From contig NZ_SDLT01000019.1 of assembly GCF_004522235.1 (NCBI RefSeq), forward strand, positions 108,027-172,026: a stretch of DNA of 64,000 nt, in the 5' to 3' direction. Made by a program: the position numbers and the translations under genes. Of the stretch, positions 15,903 to 23,997 are shown one piece after another. The notes beneath the pieces were generated by a model that saw only the letters and a list, made by a program, of their open reading frames with translations, was not told where the DNA came from and did not search any database. How positions within the stretch are numbered: position 1 is the stretch's first letter; every line of letters starts with the position of its first letter. Origin of the DNA: Amycolatopsis nivea (GTDB lineage: Bacteria; Actinomycetota; Actinomycetes; Mycobacteriales; Pseudonocardiaceae).

Positions 15903-16585
15903 GGCCAGGAACCTTCCTCGGAAGCGCACACGACCAGCTCCCGCACCTCCGCGTCCGGCGGCTGGCCGAGGGCGAACACCACCGTCCCGGCGACGTGTCC
16001 CGGCCGGTTCAGCTTCGCGTCCGCGGGCGGCCGGTACTGCTCCGTCCGGTCGTCGAAGAAGCGGGTCCACATCCCGCCCGGCACGAGCAGCGTCACGCCG
16101 ACCCGGCCCGCCAGCTCCGCGGCCAGCGCCCGAGTGAAACCGACGACGCCGAATTTCGAGGCGCAGTAAGCGGTCGCGTCGCTGACTGCCTTGATGCCGA
16201 GCGTCGAGGACACGGTGACGATCCGGCCGTGGGACTGCTCCAAATACGGCAGCGCGGCCCGCACCACGGCGACCGTGCCGAGGAGGTTCACGTGCACGAC
16301 CCGCTCCCAGTCCTTCGCCGGGACCTCGCCGAGCGGACCGCACGCGTCGATCCCCGCGGCGGTCACCACCCCGTCGAGTCCGCCCGCCCGTTCGGCGACC
16401 TCGCGCACGGCTTCCTCGGCCGCCGCGGAGTCCGCGAGATCGACCTGCACGTAGTCCACCCCGTCGGCGGGCCGGGCGCGGTCGAGCACCCACGGGGTGC
16501 CGCCTTCCGCGCGGACCGCTTCGACCGTCGCGGCACCGAGGCCGGACGCGCCGCCGGTGATCAGGACATTGCCAAGAGAACGCAT
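15899..16585 (-). CDS. Short-chain dehydrogenase in the heptose operon
   Basis: Classical SDR of 228 residues with TGGASGLG near 9-16, the catalytic Ser in VSSTLG, YCASK (Tyr-x3-Lys) and VPGGMWT after it. It is shorter than usual. The ATG at 16583-16585 is used because the longer frame runs into the HldE gene. Position between HldE and the GT9 gene suggests modification of the heptose or of a sugar precursor. It is not the extended-type epimerase HldD, so it should not be called that. Substrate unknown. Confidence 0.84.
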   Translation of the reverse strand: MRSLGNVLITGGASGLGAATVEAVRAEGGTPWVLDRARPADGVDYVQVDLADSAAAEEAVREVAERAGGLDGVVTAAGIDACGPLGEVPAKDWERVVHVNLLGTVAVVRAALPYLEQSHGRIVTVSSTLGIKAVSDATAYCASKFGVVGFTRALAAELAGRVGVTLLVPGGMWTRFFDDRTEQYRPPADAKLNRPGHVAGTVVFALGQPPDAEVRELVVCASEEGSWP

Positions 16586-16602
16586 CAGACTCCCTCGAAG
16601 AT

Positions 16603-17970
16603 TCACCGGCCGGCCGCGGCGGCGACCAGCCTCGTCGTCGAATAGCCGGGCAGGGTCGGCACCAGCGCGACCTCGCCGCCGTACCGCTCGACCACCGCCC
16701 GTTCGGGCAGCTCCGCCTCGGCGTAATCGCCGCCCTTCACCCACACGTCCGGCCGCAGCCGTTCCAGGATCGCCACCGGGGACGATTCGTCGAAGACCGC
16801 CACCGCGTCCACAACGGACAGTGCGGTCAGCAGGCGGGCCCGGTCCTGCGCGGACAGCAGCGGACGGCCCGGGCCTTTCAGCCGGCGCACGGAACTGTCC
16901 GAATTCACGCACACCACGAGTGCGTCGCCGAGAGCGCGCGCCTGACGGAGCAGGCTGACGTGCCCGGGGTGCAGGAGATCGAAACAGCCGCCGGTCGCGA
17001 CGAGCCGCCCGCCACCCGCGCGGACTCGTTCCGCTACCGCAGAGGCATTTCCCGCCGAGAAATCCGGAGCGTCCTCAATGGACATCCGGCCTTCCTCGAC
17101 GGACAGTGCGCTGGCCCCGCCCGCGGCGACAAACCGAGCTGCCGCCTCGACCGCGACGCGCACTGCCTCCGTAACCGAAGCACCGTCGAGCAATCCGGCC
17201 GCCACAGCCGCGGCGAACCGGTCGCCCGCGCCGCAGGTATCCGTCGCGCTGCCGCTGACCTTCGCACCGTCCGGCACCGAAATCCGCCGCACCGACCTGC
17301 CGTCGTCCACCAACGCGCCCCGCGAACCGATCGTCACCGCGACCGCGTCGGCGTGCCAGCGTTCCCGCAGCAGACCCGGCAACTCGAGCGCGTCCGGCAC
17401 CACCGTGGTGGCCTCGCTGGCGTTCGGCGTGACCAGTCGTGTTCCCGGCACCGGCTCGGCACCGCGCGGATGCGGGTCCCACACCACCGGAATTTCGGCC
17501 GCCAGTTCGGTCAGCACCTCTCGCAGCCGCGGGTTCCGCGTGATGCCCCGGCCGTAGTCGGCCACCAGGATCGCCCCGGCACTGCGCAACGCGCGCTCCG
17601 CCCGATCCGGCAGAACGTCGGCGGACGCGGTTCCTTCGCCGGAATCCAAGCGCACCAACGATTGTCCGGCCGCGCGGATCCGGGTCTTCGACACGGTGCT
17701 GCCCTCTAGCGGGACCGGCACCAACGTCACCTCCGGTTCGAGCAGACCGGCGAGCGTGCGGGCGGAACGATCGTCGCCGAGCGCGGTCACGAGGACCACC
17801 TCGGCAGCCGACCGGGCCGCCAGCAGCGCGGCGAGACCCGCTCCGCCGGCGCGCAGCCACCGGCTGGTCACGTCGACGACCGGGACCGGCGCGTCCGGGC
17901 ACAGCCGCTCGGCGACGCCCTCGGCATCGACGTCGAGGAACACGTCGCCGACCACCACCAGCGGCTTCAC
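16603..17970 (-). CDS. hldE: Bifunctional heptose 7-phosphate kinase / heptose 1-phosphate adenylyltransferase
   Basis: Makes ADP-heptose: it phosphorylates D-glycero-D-manno-heptose 7-phosphate at C1 and, after dephosphorylation by GmhB, transfers AMP. It has 455 residues in two domains. The PfkB-type kinase (1-300) has the GAGD catalytic motif at 247-250; the cytidylyltransferase-like domain (322-455) has GGCFDLLHPGH at 327-337 and VKGGDY near 425. The GTG start at 17970 overlaps the GmhA stop (GTGA). Such full-length HldE enzymes are usual in Gram-negatives, so its presence in an actinomycete glycan operon is notable. Confidence 0.93.
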   Translation of the reverse strand: MKPLVVVGDVFLDVDAEGVAERLCPDAPVPVVDVTSRWLRAGGAGLAALLAARSAAEVVLVTALGDDRSARTLAGLLEPEVTLVPVPLEGSTVSKTRIRAAGQSLVRLDSGEGTASADVLPDRAERALRSAGAILVADYGRGITRNPRLREVLTELAAEIPVVWDPHPRGAEPVPGTRLVTPNASEATTVVPDALELPGLLRERWHADAVAVTIGSRGALVDDGRSVRRISVPDGAKVSGSATDTCGAGDRFAAAVAAGLLDGASVTEAVRVAVEAAARFVAAGGASALSVEEGRMSIEDAPDFSAGNASAVAERVRAGGGRLVATGGCFDLLHPGHVSLLRQARALGDALVVCVNSDSSVRRLKGPGRPLLSAQDRARLLTALSVVDAVAVFDESSPVAILERLRPDVWVKGGDYAEAELPERAVVERYGGEVALVPTLPGYSTTRLVAAAAGR

Positions 17971-18527
17971 GCGGGCACCCCGAGCGCGTCGTCCAGGGCT
18001 TCGCACAGCGCGTGCACCAACGCCAGATGCAGTTCCTGCACGGTGGCCACGCTCGGCGCGTCGACCGCCACCGCGTCGTCGCACAGCGCGGCGAGCGGAT
18101 TCGGAGCCGGTCCGGTGAACGCCCAGGTGGTCACACCCAGCTCGTGCGCCGCCTTCGCCGCCGCGACGACGTTTTGGCTGCTGCCGCTGGTCGACAGGCA
18201 GACGAGCACGTCGCCGGGCCGTCCGTGTGCGCGGACCTGGCGGGCGAACAGTTCGGCCTCGTCGTAATCGTTGCCGATCGCGGTCAGCGCCGAGGTGTCG
18301 GCGTGCAGCGCGATCGCCGACAGCGGACGGCGCTCGCGTCGAAACCGGCCCACCAGCTCGCCGGTCAAGTGCTGGGCTTCGGCGGCGCTCCCGCCGTTGC
18401 CGCACGCGAGCAACCGCCCGCCGTTCTCGAAAACACTGGCCAGATATGCGCCCCACTCGGCAATGCGCGGGGTCGCGAAGCGCAATCGTTGCGCGGCCGA
18501 ACACAAGTCGGCGAAGTGGTCTGCCAT
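17967..18527 (-). CDS. gmhA: Sedoheptulose 7-phosphate isomerase (SIS domain, GmhA-like)
   Basis: First enzyme of ADP-heptose synthesis, converting sedoheptulose 7-phosphate to heptose 7-phosphate. It is a single SIS domain of 186 residues, the size of GmhA. The phosphate-binding loops CGNGGSAAEAQH (42-53) and STSGSSQNV and the C-terminal catalytic-side helix with QELHLALVHALCE are present. The ATG is at 18525-18527. It lies between the carbamoyltransferase and HldE genes in one operon, which strongly supports the assignment. Confidence 0.92.
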   Translation of the reverse strand: MADHFADLCSAAQRLRFATPRIAEWGAYLASVFENGGRLLACGNGGSAAEAQHLTGELVGRFRRERRPLSAIALHADTSALTAIGNDYDEAELFARQVRAHGRPGDVLVCLSTSGSSQNVVAAAKAAHELGVTTWAFTGPAPNPLAALCDDAVAVDAPSVATVQELHLALVHALCEALDDALGVPA

Positions 18528-18547
18528 GACGGCGTCTCCTCGAAAAG

Positions 18548-20182
18548 TCAGCGGCTCCGGTGACGCCGGACCAGGAACGGTCCCAACGCCAGAACATCCA
18601 CCGGAGCCGAACCGAAACACTCCAACGCGTCGCGCGGGGAATCGACCATCGGCCGCCCCGCGGTGTTCAGGCTCGTATTGACGACGACCGGAAGACCGGT
18701 CCGGTCCGCGAATCCGGAAAGCATTCGCGCGGTGCGCGGATCGTCGGCCGGGTCGACGGTCTGCACCCGGGCGGTACCGTCCACATGGGTCACCGCGGGC
18801 AGCCGTTCGCGCCACGCTTCGGCAACGTCGTGCACGAAAAGCATGTAGGGACTGGGGAACGGGCCGCGCGAGAAGATCTCCTCCGCGCGGTCGGCGAGCA
18901 CCATCGGGGCGACCGGACGGAACTGCTCGCGGCCCTTCACGTCGTTGAGCCGCTCCAGATTCCCGGCGCGGCCGGGGTGCGCGAGCAGCGACCGGCGCCC
19001 GAGCGCACGCGGGCCGAATTCGGCGCGGCCTTGGAACCAGGCCACGATCTGGTCGTCCGCCAATGCCTCCGCCACCGCGTCCGAGACGTCGTCCGGACGT
19101 TCGTAATCCAGTTTCGCCTTCTGCAGAATGGCTTCCAGCTCGTCGTCCGTCCATTCGCGACCGAGCGCGGCGCCGGACATCGGTTCGATCCGCTCCCCCG
19201 CGTCGGCCGCCAGCTGAAGTGCCGCGCCGAGCGCGGTTCCCGCGTCCCCGGCGGCGGGCTGGATCCAGATCGACTCGAAGGGGCTTTCCGCGTGCAGGCG
19301 GGTGTTGGCCACGCAGTTGAGCGCGATGCCACCGGCCAGGGTCAAGGTCCGCTGCCCGGTCCGGTCGTGCAGCCAGCGAGCGAGGTCGAGCAGCACTTCC
19401 TCCAGCACCTGCTGGACGCTGGACGCGAGATCCGCGTGCCGACGCGTCAGTTCGTCGCCAGGAGAACAGCGCGGCGCGAGGGCGGACCAGTCGATCAATT
19501 CCGTGCGAAATCCCCCGTCCCCGGTTACGTAAACGCACTCGCGGAGATAGTCAAGATGGACCGGTCCACCATAGGACGCCAGTGCCATCACTTTGTATTC
19601 GTCGCTCGACCGCGCGAATCCCAAGTGCTCGGTGAGGTCTTCGTAGAACAGGCCGAGCGAATGCGGAAGCTTTTGCGCGGCAAGCTCTTTGAACCGTCCG
19701 TCGCGATACTCGCCAGCCAGATATGACGTGCTTTCGCCGCGTCCGTCCGCGACCAAAACCGCCGAATCGCCCGGCGGTCCGGCGAGTGCCGCCGAAGCGG
19801 CGTGCGCGACGTGGTGCCGGACGAACCGGACCTTCTTCTGGTCGAGTCCGGGAAGTTCGCTGGCAAGGAATTTCGGGGCGCGGCGGGCGAATTCGGTACG
19901 CAGTTCCTCGCCGCTGGGGTCGTGTCCGGCGAGACCGGGTTCGACCAGGTCCGGATCGTAGGAGAACCCGACCGCGTCGAGGTCCGCCGCGGTGAGCCCG
20001 GCCCGTTCCAGGCACCAGCGGGCAGCCTGGCCCGGCTGTTCCCACGCCGAGAACGGCACCGCCTGCTTGCCGTGCTTGCGCCGGCTGAACCGCTCCTCCT
20101 CGGCCGCCGCGACGATCCGGCCGTCGACGACGAGCGCGGCGGCGGGATCGTGGAACACCGCGTTGATTCCCAGGAAGCGCAC
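18548..20182 (-). CDS. Carbamoyltransferase (NodU/CmcH family)
   Basis: Transfers a carbamoyl group from carbamoyl phosphate, through carbamoyl-AMP, onto a sugar hydroxyl. It has 544 residues: an N-terminal Kae1-like domain beginning with FLGINAVFHDPAAALV and containing the metal-binding VRHHVAHAASA, and a C-terminal YrdC-like domain with GRAEFGPRALGRRSLLAHP. The GTG start at 20182 has a GGAGAAGGGG ribosome site. It is the first gene of the operon running to the flavodoxin-like gene and sits under a GTTT-N15-GGGTAG promoter. A carbamoylated heptose glycan is the natural prediction. Confidence 0.92.
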   Translation of the reverse strand: MRFLGINAVFHDPAAALVVDGRIVAAAEEERFSRRKHGKQAVPFSAWEQPGQAARWCLERAGLTAADLDAVGFSYDPDLVEPGLAGHDPSGEELRTEFARRAPKFLASELPGLDQKKVRFVRHHVAHAASAALAGPPGDSAVLVADGRGESTSYLAGEYRDGRFKELAAQKLPHSLGLFYEDLTEHLGFARSSDEYKVMALASYGGPVHLDYLRECVYVTGDGGFRTELIDWSALAPRCSPGDELTRRHADLASSVQQVLEEVLLDLARWLHDRTGQRTLTLAGGIALNCVANTRLHAESPFESIWIQPAAGDAGTALGAALQLAADAGERIEPMSGAALGREWTDDELEAILQKAKLDYERPDDVSDAVAEALADDQIVAWFQGRAEFGPRALGRRSLLAHPGRAGNLERLNDVKGREQFRPVAPMVLADRAEEIFSRGPFPSPYMLFVHDVAEAWRERLPAVTHVDGTARVQTVDPADDPRTARMLSGFADRTGLPVVVNTSLNTAGRPMVDSPRDALECFGSAPVDVLALGPFLVRRHRSR

Positions 20183-20236
20183 CCGTTCACCCCTTCTCCG
20201 GCGGGGCGGACCCGGTGGCCCGCCGTCCCGGGAGCA

Positions 20237-20261
20237 CTACCCGGCGAAGTCGGGGATAAAC
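20237..20261 (-). promoter_or_regulatory. SigF/SigB-type promoter of the carbamoyl-heptose operon
   Basis: Minus strand GTTT (20258-20261), 15 bases, GGGTAG (20237-20242), 54 bases before the GTG at 20182. It would drive seven genes from the carbamoyltransferase to the flavodoxin-like reductase. Confidence 0.62.
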
Positions 20262-20314
20262 GAATCAGCCGGAAAAGCCCAGGACGTCGCTACTCCGCGA
20301 AGCGACGCACCCGG

Positions 20315-21259
20315 TTACGCGGCGGCGGCTTGCCTCCGGGAGAACCATTCGAAGGTTCGCCGCAACCCTTCCCCCGCAACGACTCGCGGTTCCCAGCCGA
20401 GCACCCGGCGCGCGAGCGAAATGTCCGGGCACCGCCGCCGCGGATCGTCCACCGCCGCGTCGACGTGCACGATCCGCGAAGACGACCGGGTGATCGCAAG
20501 GACCCGCTCCGCGATCTCCCGTACCGAAAGCTCGTGCGGGTTGCCGATGTTCACCGGTCCGGAATGATCCGACCGCGCCAGCGCGAGCAGCCCGTCGACG
20601 GTATCGTCCACAAAGCACAACGACCGCGTCTGCCGTCCGCTGCCTTCGACGGTGAGCGGTTCGCCCGCGAGCGCCTTGGTGATGAACGACGGCACCATCC
20701 GCCCGTCGTCCGCGCGCATGCCGGGGCCGTAGGTGTTGAAGATGCGCGCGATCCCCGTGTTCGCGTCGGCAGTGCGCCGCATCGCACTGGTCAGCGCTTC
20801 GGCATAACGCTTGGCTTCGTCGTAGACGCTGCGCGGGCCGATCGGATTCACGTTGCCCCAATAGGTTTCGCACTGCGGATGCTCCAGCGGATCGCCGTAC
20901 ACCTCGCTGGTCGACGCGAGAACGAACCGCGCCCCGCGCGCCGCGGCGAGGGCGTTCTCGGTGCCTGCCGAACCCGCGCGCAACGTCTCGAGCGGCAGTC
21001 GCAGGTAGTCCCGGGGCGACGCCGGGGAGGCCAGGTGGAACACGACGTCGACGGCCCCGGGAACCGGGATCGGCCTGGTCACGTCGTGCTCCAGCAGCCG
21101 GAACCGCGGATGTCGGGCGACCGCGTCGAGCGCGCCGGGACGGGCCGTGGCGAGATTGTCCACCGCGGTCACTCTCGCGCCTTCTTCGAGCAGTTTCGCG
21201 CACAGCCGCGCGCCTACGAATCCGGCTCCGCCGGTGACTACCGCGTGGGAGAAAACCAT
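20315..21259 (-). CDS. UDP-glucuronate decarboxylase (UXS-like)
   Basis: Converts UDP-glucuronate to UDP-xylose. Extended SDR, 314 residues, with GGAGFVGARL near 10-19, HLASPASPRDYL, the STSEVYGDPLEHPQ segment typical of UXS enzymes, and the catalytic Tyr/Lys in YDEAKR. The ATG is at 21257-21259, 10 bases after a SigF-type promoter. Its substrate would come from the UGD gene in the next operon. An alternative is another nucleotide-sugar epimerase, but the ASPASP and EHPQ words favour the decarboxylase. Confidence 0.87.
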   Translation of the reverse strand: MVFSHAVVTGGAGFVGARLCAKLLEEGARVTAVDNLATARPGALDAVARHPRFRLLEHDVTRPIPVPGAVDVVFHLASPASPRDYLRLPLETLRAGSAGTENALAAARGARFVLASTSEVYGDPLEHPQCETYWGNVNPIGPRSVYDEAKRYAEALTSAMRRTADANTGIARIFNTYGPGMRADDGRMVPSFITKALAGEPLTVEGSGRQTRSLCFVDDTVDGLLALARSDHSGPVNIGNPHELSVREIAERVLAITRSSSRIVHVDAAVDDPRRRCPDISLARRVLGWEPRVVAGEGLRRTFEWFSRRQAAAA

Positions 21260-21269
21260 GCCGCGCCGG

Positions 21270-21293
21270 ATACCCGTGCAGCGCCGCGTTAAC
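21270..21293 (-). promoter_or_regulatory. SigF/SigB-type promoter of the UXS gene
   Basis: Minus strand GTTA (21290-21293), 14 bases, GGGTAT (21270-21275), 10 bases before the ATG. It shares the palindromic GTTAAC (21288-21293) as -35 with the opposite promoter. Confidence 0.66.
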
Positions 21294-21312
21294 CCTGGCG
21301 ACTCACGGGTAA
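21288..21312 (+). promoter_or_regulatory. SigF/SigB-type promoter of the pyruvyltransferase-GT2 operon
   Basis: GTTA (21288-21291), 15 bases, GGGTAA (21307-21312), 9 bases before the ATG at 21322. It overlaps the divergent promoter at its -35. Confidence 0.62.
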
Positions 21313-21321
21313 CCGCCGGGC

Positions 21322-22191
21322 ATGCGAGTACTCCTGACCGGCTGGGCGAGTTTCCGGCACGGCGAGGCCACCGCGGGAGACGTGCTGAGCTTACGGGCGG
21401 TGAGCGACGTCCTGACCCGAGCAGGGGTCGACCACCTGACCGTGTGGAGCCCCGCGTTCCGCCCCGAGGGCCCGCACCTGGCCGACGCCGCGCCGGACGC
21501 GTTCACCCACGTCGTCTTCGCCTGCGGCCCGTTGCGCGGCACGCAACTCCAGGACCTCCACCGCCGTTACCCGCGGTGCCGTCGGCTGGCGATCGGCGTG
21601 TCCGTGCCCGATCCGGCGGACCCCGCGGTCGCCGGGTTCGACGTGGTCCTCGCCCGCGACGACGGCGACGCCTGCGCCGCCGACCTCTCGCTGGCCGCCC
21701 GGCTCGACTCACCGCCGGTGGTCGGCGTGGTGCTCGCACCGGACCAGCCCGAATACGGCGCGGACCGGCGGCACGACGCAGTGCACGCGATCCTCGCCGA
21801 ATGGCTGCGCGACCTCGACTGCGGCCGCGTCCCGCTCGACACCCGCCTCGCCACTGACAACTGGCGGCACTGCGCGACGCCGGACCAGTTCGTGAGCACA
21901 GTGTCCCGATTGGACGTCCTGGTCAGCACCCGGCTGCACGGCCTCGCCCTCGGTTTGAAGGCCGGTGTCCCGGTGCTCGCCGTCGATCCCGTCGCGCACG
22001 GCGGCAAAGTGACCGCCCAAGCACACGCGCTGCGCTGGCCCGCCGTCCTGCCCGCGGACGCCACCCGCGCCGACCTCGACGAGTGGTTCGAGTGGTGCTG
22101 CTCCGCCGAAGCACGCGCCCGCGCCGCCGCGGAACACCCGTTTCCCGGACCGCTGGCCGAACTCGTCGGCGAGCTCAAGGAAATACCGTGA
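21322..22191 (+). CDS. Polysaccharide pyruvyltransferase family protein
   Basis: GT-B-like enzyme of the polysaccharide pyruvyltransferase group, 289 residues. The N-terminus LLTGWASFRHGEATAGD resembles the family's G-x-N/x-GD opening, and the C-terminal STRLHGLALGLKAGVPVLAVD is its most recognisable motif. It would attach a pyruvyl ketal from phosphoenolpyruvate to a sugar, giving a negative charge. It is shorter than most members. The next gene overlaps it by 4 bases (GTGA). Some members have other transferase activities, so the exact reaction is not certain. Confidence 0.8.
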   Translation: MRVLLTGWASFRHGEATAGDVLSLRAVSDVLTRAGVDHLTVWSPAFRPEGPHLADAAPDAFTHVVFACGPLRGTQLQDLHRRYPRCRRLAIGVSVPDPADPAVAGFDVVLARDDGDACAADLSLAARLDSPPVVGVVLAPDQPEYGADRRHDAVHAILAEWLRDLDCGRVPLDTRLATDNWRHCATPDQFVSTVSRLDVLVSTRLHGLALGLKAGVPVLAVDPVAHGGKVTAQAHALRWPAVLPADATRADLDEWFEWCCSAEARARAAAEHPFPGPLAELVGELKEIP

Positions 22192-23042
22192 GCCGGACGA
22201 CCGTCGTCGTGGCCACCCGCAACCGCGCCGAAGAACTGACGCGCACCCTCGCCCAGCTGTCCACATTGGACCCACCGCCGCCGGTGATCGTCCTGGACAA
22301 CGGCTCGACGGATCACACGGCTGACGTCGCCGCTTCCTTCGAGCAGGTGCGGGTGATCCGAAGCCCGCACAATCACGGAGCCGCGGCGCGCAACCAGGGC
22401 GTCATCGCCGCCCGGACGCCGTATGTCGCCTTCAGCGACGACGACTCCTGGTGGGCTCCCGACGCACTCCTCCGGGCCGAAAAGCTCTTCGCCACCCATC
22501 CCCGGCTCGGCCTCCTCACCGGACGCACCTTGGTCGGCCCGGAAGAACGCGAGGACCCCATCACCCCGGCCCTCGCGCACAGCCCGCTGGGAACTCCGGC
22601 GGACGCACCCGGCCCGCTCGTGCTCGGGTTCCTGGCCTGCTCCGCGATCGTCCGGCGGTCAGCTTTCCTGCAGGTCGGCGGGTTCAGCCCGATGCTGCAT
22701 TTCGGCGCGGAGGAACAGTTGCTGTCCTATGACCTCGCCGCGGCCGGTTGGCAGCTCTGCTACGCGGAAGACGTGGTGGCGCACCATCATCCGTCGCCAG
22801 CACGCCCGTCTCCGGGCTGGCGACAGCGTGCCGAGGCCCGAAACCAACTGCTCATCGGCTGGCAACGACGACCGGCCCACGTCTGCGCCACCCAACTCCG
22901 GCGGTTGCTCGCCCGCGCGCGGCGAGAACCGGGACTGCTCTCCGCACTCGCCGCCGCGGCGCTCCGGCTCCCGCCCGCACTGGCCCGCCGCCGCGTCCTG
23001 CCCGCCGCCATCGAACACCAAGCCCGGCTGACGGAAGGATAA
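22188..23042 (+). CDS. Family 2 glycosyltransferase
   Basis: GT-A type inverting transferase, 284 residues. It opens with TTVVVATRNRAEELTRTL, has the nucleotide-binding LDNGSTDHT and the metal motif SDDD, and the FGAEEQLLS acid motif near 175. The GTG start at 22188 lies in the GTGA overlap with the pyruvyltransferase gene. The closely similar next gene is a paralogue (same domain order, same REDPITP words), so the two probably arose by duplication and add successive sugars. Confidence 0.88.
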   Translation: MSRTTVVVATRNRAEELTRTLAQLSTLDPPPPVIVLDNGSTDHTADVAASFEQVRVIRSPHNHGAAARNQGVIAARTPYVAFSDDDSWWAPDALLRAEKLFATHPRLGLLTGRTLVGPEEREDPITPALAHSPLGTPADAPGPLVLGFLACSAIVRRSAFLQVGGFSPMLHFGAEEQLLSYDLAAAGWQLCYAEDVVAHHHPSPARPSPGWRQRAEARNQLLIGWQRRPAHVCATQLRRLLARARREPGLLSALAAAALRLPPALARRRVLPAAIEHQARLTEG

Positions 23043-23044
23043 CC

Positions 23045-23935
23045 ATGAACCGCACGTCCGTCGTCGTGATCACCCACAACCGCCGCGAACAACTGCGCGA
23101 AACCCTCCAGCACCTGGTCACGCTGCCGGAGCGGCCACCGATCCTGGTCGTGGACAACGCGTCGACCGACGGCACCGCCGACCTTGTCACTCGCGACTTC
23201 CCCGAACTGCGCCTGATCAAGCTCGACCGGAATCTCGGCGCGGTCGGCCGCAACATCGCCGTCCGCGAGGTGACGACGCCGTACGTGGCGTTCTGCGACG
23301 ACGACACCACCTGGCAGCCCGGCTCGCTCGCCCGCGCCGCCGAGGTGCTGGACGCGCATCCCGGGCTCGGTTCGGTGACCGGGCGCTGCCTGGTCGAACC
23401 GGATCTGCGGGAGGACCCGATCACGCCGGAACTGCGGTTTTCGCTGGTGCCCGGCCCGGAGTGGCTGCCCGGCCCGGCGCTGCTCGGGGTGATGGCCGGG
23501 CTGACGATGTTCCGGGTGCGCGCCTTCCGCGACGTCGGCGGCTTCTCGCCGCGGCTGTGGCTCGGCGGCGAGGAGGAACTGCTCGCGCTCGACCTCGCCG
23601 CGCTCGGCTGGCGGATGTGCTGGCGGGAGGACGTCGTGATCCACCACGCCCCGTCGAAGCTGCGCGATCCGCGCCGGCGGCGGGGGCTGGGGATCCGGAA
23701 CACCTTGTGGACGTTGCTGTTGCGCCGCCCGTGGCGTTCGGTGTTCCGCCGGGGAGCCGCGGTGCTGGCTTCCGCGCCCCGGGACCGGACGACGGTCGCC
23801 GCGGTGGCGGAGTGCCTGCGCGGCCTCCCCTGGGTGCTCCGCGAGCGCGCCGTGGTCCCGGCCGAAGTCGAGCACGGCTTGCGATTGCTGGAAGCGCCAC
23901 AACGCAACTCAGCCGCGCGCCGATACACCGGTTAA
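23045..23935 (+). CDS. Family 2 glycosyltransferase, paralogue
   Basis: GT-A transferase, 296 residues, parallel to the preceding gene: VVVITHNRREQLRETLQHL start, VDNASTDGT, the metal motif CDDDT and GGEEELLALDLAALGW. Shared words (REDPITP, the VGGFSP segment) show common ancestry with the neighbour. The ATG at 23045 is 2 bases after the previous stop. It is the last gene of this operon and is followed by palindrome C, which separates it from the convergent GT4 gene. Confidence 0.88.
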   Translation: MNRTSVVVITHNRREQLRETLQHLVTLPERPPILVVDNASTDGTADLVTRDFPELRLIKLDRNLGAVGRNIAVREVTTPYVAFCDDDTTWQPGSLARAAEVLDAHPGLGSVTGRCLVEPDLREDPITPELRFSLVPGPEWLPGPALLGVMAGLTMFRVRAFRDVGGFSPRLWLGGEEELLALDLAALGWRMCWREDVVIHHAPSKLRDPRRRRGLGIRNTLWTLLLRRPWRSVFRRGAAVLASAPRDRTTVAAVAECLRGLPWVLRERAVVPAEVEHGLRLLEAPQRNSAARRYTG

Positions 23936-23937
23936 CC

Positions 23938-23992
23938 GTCCGTGAAGGGCTCCTTGAGGGAATCAGGTTCCCTCAAGGAGTCCTTCACGGAC
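23938..23992. terminator. 55-bp palindrome between convergent genes (copy C)
   Basis: Arms of 27 bases with two mismatches around a single A (23965); centre GGAATC-A-GGTTCC, ends GTCCGTGAAGGGC. It lies between the convergent GT2 and GT4 genes, 2 bases after one stop and 5 bases before the other. Confidence 0.75.
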
Positions 23993-23997
23993 AGTGG

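Noticed and set aside
15899..16585. SDR in the HldE operon as the missing HldD epimerase
   Set aside because: HldD is an extended SDR of about 310 residues; this is a classical 228-residue SDR with YCASK, so it was left without a specific name.
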